A program made the position numbers and the translations under genes. The notes under the pieces were generated by a model, which did not search any database, was not told the origin of the DNA, and was given only the letters and a program-made list of their open reading frames with translations. Below are positions 40,434 through 42,778 of a DNA stretch of 42,778 nt, in pieces; positions within the stretch are counted from its first letter, which is position 1; every line of letters starts with the position of its first letter. The stretch covers positions 1 through 42,778 of the forward strand of contig JAOPZM010000163.1 of NCBI GenBank assembly GCA_025964115.1. The letters are read 5' to 3'. The DNA is from Solirubrobacterales bacterium. GTDB taxonomy: Bacteria; Actinomycetota; Thermoleophilia; Solirubrobacterales; Solirubrobacteraceae.

Positions 40434-41492
40434 ATGGCGAGCGTGGCGTTTGCGGAGCACAAGAAGACCGAGGCGGTGACCGCCCATGTCCTGTGGATGA
40501 CCACGGGCCTCAGCTGCGAGGGCGATTCCGTGGCGATGACGTCGGCCACGAATCCAAGCCTCGAGGACATCATCCTGCAGGCCATTCCGGGAATGCCGAA
40601 GGTCGTCGTCCACAACCAGGTAATCGACTACGCCGTTGGCCAGGACTACGCGCAGGCGTGGTTCGACGCCGAGGAGGGCAAGCTCGACCCATTCGTGCTC
40701 GTGATCGAGGGCTCTCTCGGTAACGAGGAGATCAACGGAGAGGGTCATTGGACCGGCTTCGCCGTGAATCCCGAAAACGGTCAGCCGATCACGATGAACG
40801 AGTGGATTGACCGGCTCGCGCCGAAGTGCGCGGCGGTCGTAGCGGTGGGCACGTGCGCCACCTACGGCGGGATCCCGGCGATGAAGAACAACCCGACCGG
40901 CGCGATGGGAGTTCCCGACTACCTCGGCTGGAGCTGGAAGTCCAAAGCCGGCCTGCCGATCGTCTGCATCCCCGGTTGTCCCGCCCAGCCGGACAACATG
41001 ACCGAGACGCTGCTGTACCTCGCGCTGCACCTCGCAGGGCTCGCACCGGCGCCGGAACTCGACGAGGCGCTGCGTCCGAAGTGGCTGTTTGGGCGGACCG
41101 TACGCGAGAGTTGCAACCGCGCCGGGTTCGCCGAGCAGGGCGAGTTCGCGACCGAATACGGCTCCGATCACCGCTGCCTGGTCAAGCTCGGCTGCAAGGG
41201 GCCGGTGGTCAAGTGCAACGTTCCCGTCCGTGGCTGGGTCAACGGCATCGGCGGCTGCCCCAACGTGGGCGGCATCTGCATGGCGTGCACGATGCCCGGC
41301 TTTCCCGACAAGTTCATGCCGTTCATGGACGAGGACAAATACGGTGGCGCGGCCGCAAACATCATCCAGTTCACCTATGGGCCGATCGTCCGCTGGGCGC
41401 GCAAGCGCAACATCAGGACGAAATACGACGTCGAGCCGCAGTGGCGCCGCAGGGGCAACACGCTATCGAGCGGCTACGCAAAGAGGTGGTAA
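40434..41492 (+). CDS. hhyS: [NiFe]-hydrogenase small subunit, actinobacterial-type group 1h/5
   Basis: The electron-transfer subunit of a high-affinity, oxygen-tolerant uptake hydrogenase that can use atmospheric H2. The 352-residue product has Cys28 and Asp31 in SCEGDS (Asp as proximal-cluster ligand is the hallmark of this group), GTCATYGG, PGCPAQPDN, then LGCKGPVVKC, GGCPNVGGIC and ACTMPGFPDKFMPF. At the distal-cluster position the usual His is Arg224 (VRESC, codon CGC), while the paralogue at 35536 keeps His224. No Tat signal is present. The ribosome-binding site is GAGAGGAGAGG. The large subunit follows 72 bp later. Confidence 0.95.
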   Translation: MASVAFAEHKKTEAVTAHVLWMTTGLSCEGDSVAMTSATNPSLEDIILQAIPGMPKVVVHNQVIDYAVGQDYAQAWFDAEEGKLDPFVLVIEGSLGNEEINGEGHWTGFAVNPENGQPITMNEWIDRLAPKCAAVVAVGTCATYGGIPAMKNNPTGAMGVPDYLGWSWKSKAGLPIVCIPGCPAQPDNMTETLLYLALHLAGLAPAPELDEALRPKWLFGRTVRESCNRAGFAEQGEFATEYGSDHRCLVKLGCKGPVVKCNVPVRGWVNGIGGCPNVGGICMACTMPGFPDKFMPFMDEDKYGGAAANIIQFTYGPIVRWARKRNIRTKYDVEPQWRRRGNTLSSGYAKRW

Positions 41493-41564
41493 GCGCTGGG
41501 AGATCTGCCTGCCTGTAGACCCTTTTGACAATTCCGGCTGAGGGCCGAGTGAGGAGCGAAGCAA

Positions 41565-42778
41565 ATGGCGACTGAAACGCCTCCGCAGCAGAAAGTGATG
41601 GTCAAGGAGATGTCCTGGGATCCGATCACGCGGATCGTTGGGAGCTTGGGGATTCACACCGAGATCGACTTCACCAACCGCGAGGTGCTCAAGTGCTACA
41701 GCACCTCGATGATCTTCCGGGGCTTTGACATCTTCATGAAGGGCATCGATCCGCGTGACGCCCACTTCATCACCAGCCGCATCTGTGGCATCTGTGGCGA
41801 TAACCACTGCACGTGCTCGTGCCTGAACCAGAACATGGCCTACGGCGTCAAGCCGCCGCCGCTGGGAGACCTGGCGTTCAACCTGGCCGAGACAGCCGAC
41901 TACATCTTCGACCACGCGATCTTCAACGACTGCATGGCAAATGTCGACTTCTGCGAGCAGATGGTGAAGGAGACCAACCCGACCCTCCTGGCGACCGCCG
42001 AGAGCACGCCCGCGCCCCACAGCAACATCCACGGCTTTGGGACGATCGCGGACATTATGCGCGCGCTCAACCCGTTCACGGGTGAGTTCTACCTGGAGAC
42101 GCTGCATGTCGCGCGCTACACGCGCGAGATGTATTGCCTCTTCGGGGGACGCCACACGCACCCCTCGACGATCATGCCGGGAGGCTGTAGCGCGGACATC
42201 ACGCACCAGACCTGCACCGACTACTACGTGCGCCTGATGCGTTACTTCGACTACGTCAAGCGCAGCGTGCCGATGCACGACGATCTGTACGACTTCTTCC
42301 TGCAGCAGCTGCCGGGGTACGACATGGTCGGCTACCGCGAGACGAACCTGGTCAACTGGGGCTCCTTCGACGATCCCGACTATGTCGACTACGACTATCG
42401 CAACATGACCGAATGGGGGCGCAAGCGCTACATCACCCCGGGCGTTGCGATCGGCGGCGAGCTGATCTCGACGGATCTCGTGGAGATCAACCTGATGATC
42501 CGCATCCTGCTCGGCTCCTCCTACTTCGACTCCTGGGAGAACGAGCCGACGCTCGTCACGGAGGATCCGCTGGGCAACCCCGTCGACAAGAACCATCCGT
42601 GGAACAAGGTCACGCTGCCGCGTCCGCAGAAGCGCGACTTCACCGACAAGTACACCTGGGTCGTCTCGCCCCGAATCTACGACAAACGCACCGACACGCA
42701 CGTCTGCTGCGACACGGGCGGCGGGCCGTTTGCGCGCCAGTGGTGTACCGCGAAGGCGGGGCTCGTCGACTTCGGCTA
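41565..42778 (+). CDS. hhyL: [NiFe]-hydrogenase large subunit, actinobacterial-type group 1h/5 (3' end outside window)
   Basis: The catalytic subunit carrying the Ni-Fe site. 404 residues are visible and the frame runs off the window, so the C-terminal CxxC ligands and protease site are not seen. The start is ATG 41565 (MATETPPQQ), preceded by GAGGAGCG. The N-terminal ligand motif is SRICGICGDNHC, flanked by DPITRIVGSLGIHTEIDF and NMAYGVKPPPLGD, the pattern of group 1h enzymes. Further family blocks are ADIMRALNPFTGEFY, GRHTHPSTIMPGG, VEINLMIRILLGSSY and LPRPQKRDFTDKYTWV. It is unusually Cys-rich (for example CTCSCLNQN and HVCCDTGGG). Last gene of the operon visible here. Confidence 0.96.
   Translation, partial: MATETPPQQKVMVKEMSWDPITRIVGSLGIHTEIDFTNREVLKCYSTSMIFRGFDIFMKGIDPRDAHFITSRICGICGDNHCTCSCLNQNMAYGVKPPPLGDLAFNLAETADYIFDHAIFNDCMANVDFCEQMVKETNPTLLATAESTPAPHSNIHGFGTIADIMRALNPFTGEFYLETLHVARYTREMYCLFGGRHTHPSTIMPGGCSADITHQTCTDYYVRLMRYFDYVKRSVPMHDDLYDFFLQQLPGYDMVGYRETNLVNWGSFDDPDYVDYDYRNMTEWGRKRYITPGVAIGGELISTDLVEINLMIRILLGSSYFDSWENEPTLVTEDPLGNPVDKNHPWNKVTLPRPQKRDFTDKYTWVVSPRIYDKRTDTHVCCDTGGGPFARQWCTAKAGLVDFG

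Overview
The window is high-GC, densely packed bacterial DNA. It is probably from an actinobacterium of the Thermoleophilia/Solirubrobacterales type. The reasons are the GC-rich codon use, the GTG/TTG starts, an actinobacterial-type (group 1h/5) [NiFe]-hydrogenase, a PASTA-less PknB-like kinase, an LppX/LprG-like lipoprotein, and secreted proteins with beta-propeller, IPT and fibronectin-like modules. The taxonomic call is an inference.

Region 1 (1-20200) is ordinary chromosome. It carries an M20 peptidase (5' end outside the window), an FtsH-like membrane protease, and an overlapping cluster of methylmalonyl-CoA epimerase, a 71-aa protein, a PAP2 phosphatase and YchF. A 5'-3' exonuclease, a SAM methyltransferase, a SpoIID/LytB protein, a succinate-semialdehyde-type dehydrogenase and a secreted DUF4832-like protein with a charged-helix repeat follow. 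Next come a GNAT protein, a Ser/Thr kinase, a lipoprotein, an HD-GYP phosphodiesterase fused to a cobalamin-binding module, a sugar epimerase and an M23 peptidase.

Region 2 (20210-32875) is the most unusual part. A complete tRNA-Phe(GAA) is followed by five further copies of its 3' 43 bp, from the anticodon loop to the discriminator base. All are in the same orientation and they cut the DNA into five segments of about 2.1-3.5 kb. Several segment ends carry inverted arm motifs at fixed distances from the 43-bp core (TTTGCAGGC on the left, GCCTGCAAA on the right), as expected of recombinase attachment sites. None of the segments encodes an integrase. Cargo: a secreted beta-propeller/IPT protein; DUF899 and VOC proteins; a cupin, SnoaL and TetR; TetR and DUF2339; alpha/beta hydrolase and TetR. 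This looks like a tandem array of non-autonomous tRNA-targeted cassettes mobilised in trans. It ends in debris: a methyltransferase start joined out of frame to a Fic N-terminal fragment.

Region 3 (33260-42778) is a nickel/hydrogen locus. A NiCoT nickel permease is translationally coupled to a Fur-family regulator with a 23-histidine tail. A zinc-ribbon protein, a second hydrogenase small subunit and a Crp/Fnr-type regulator run leftward. Divergently, hypC, a second hypC-like gene, hypD, hypE, the hydrogenase small subunit and the large subunit (cut by the window end) run rightward. The divergent promoter region holds two GGTAA-N6-TTACC-type boxes that together form a perfect 15-bp inverted repeat. 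Nickel uptake, nickel sensing, cofactor maturation and the H2-oxidising enzyme are therefore encoded side by side. hypA, hypB, hypF and the endoprotease are not in the window.
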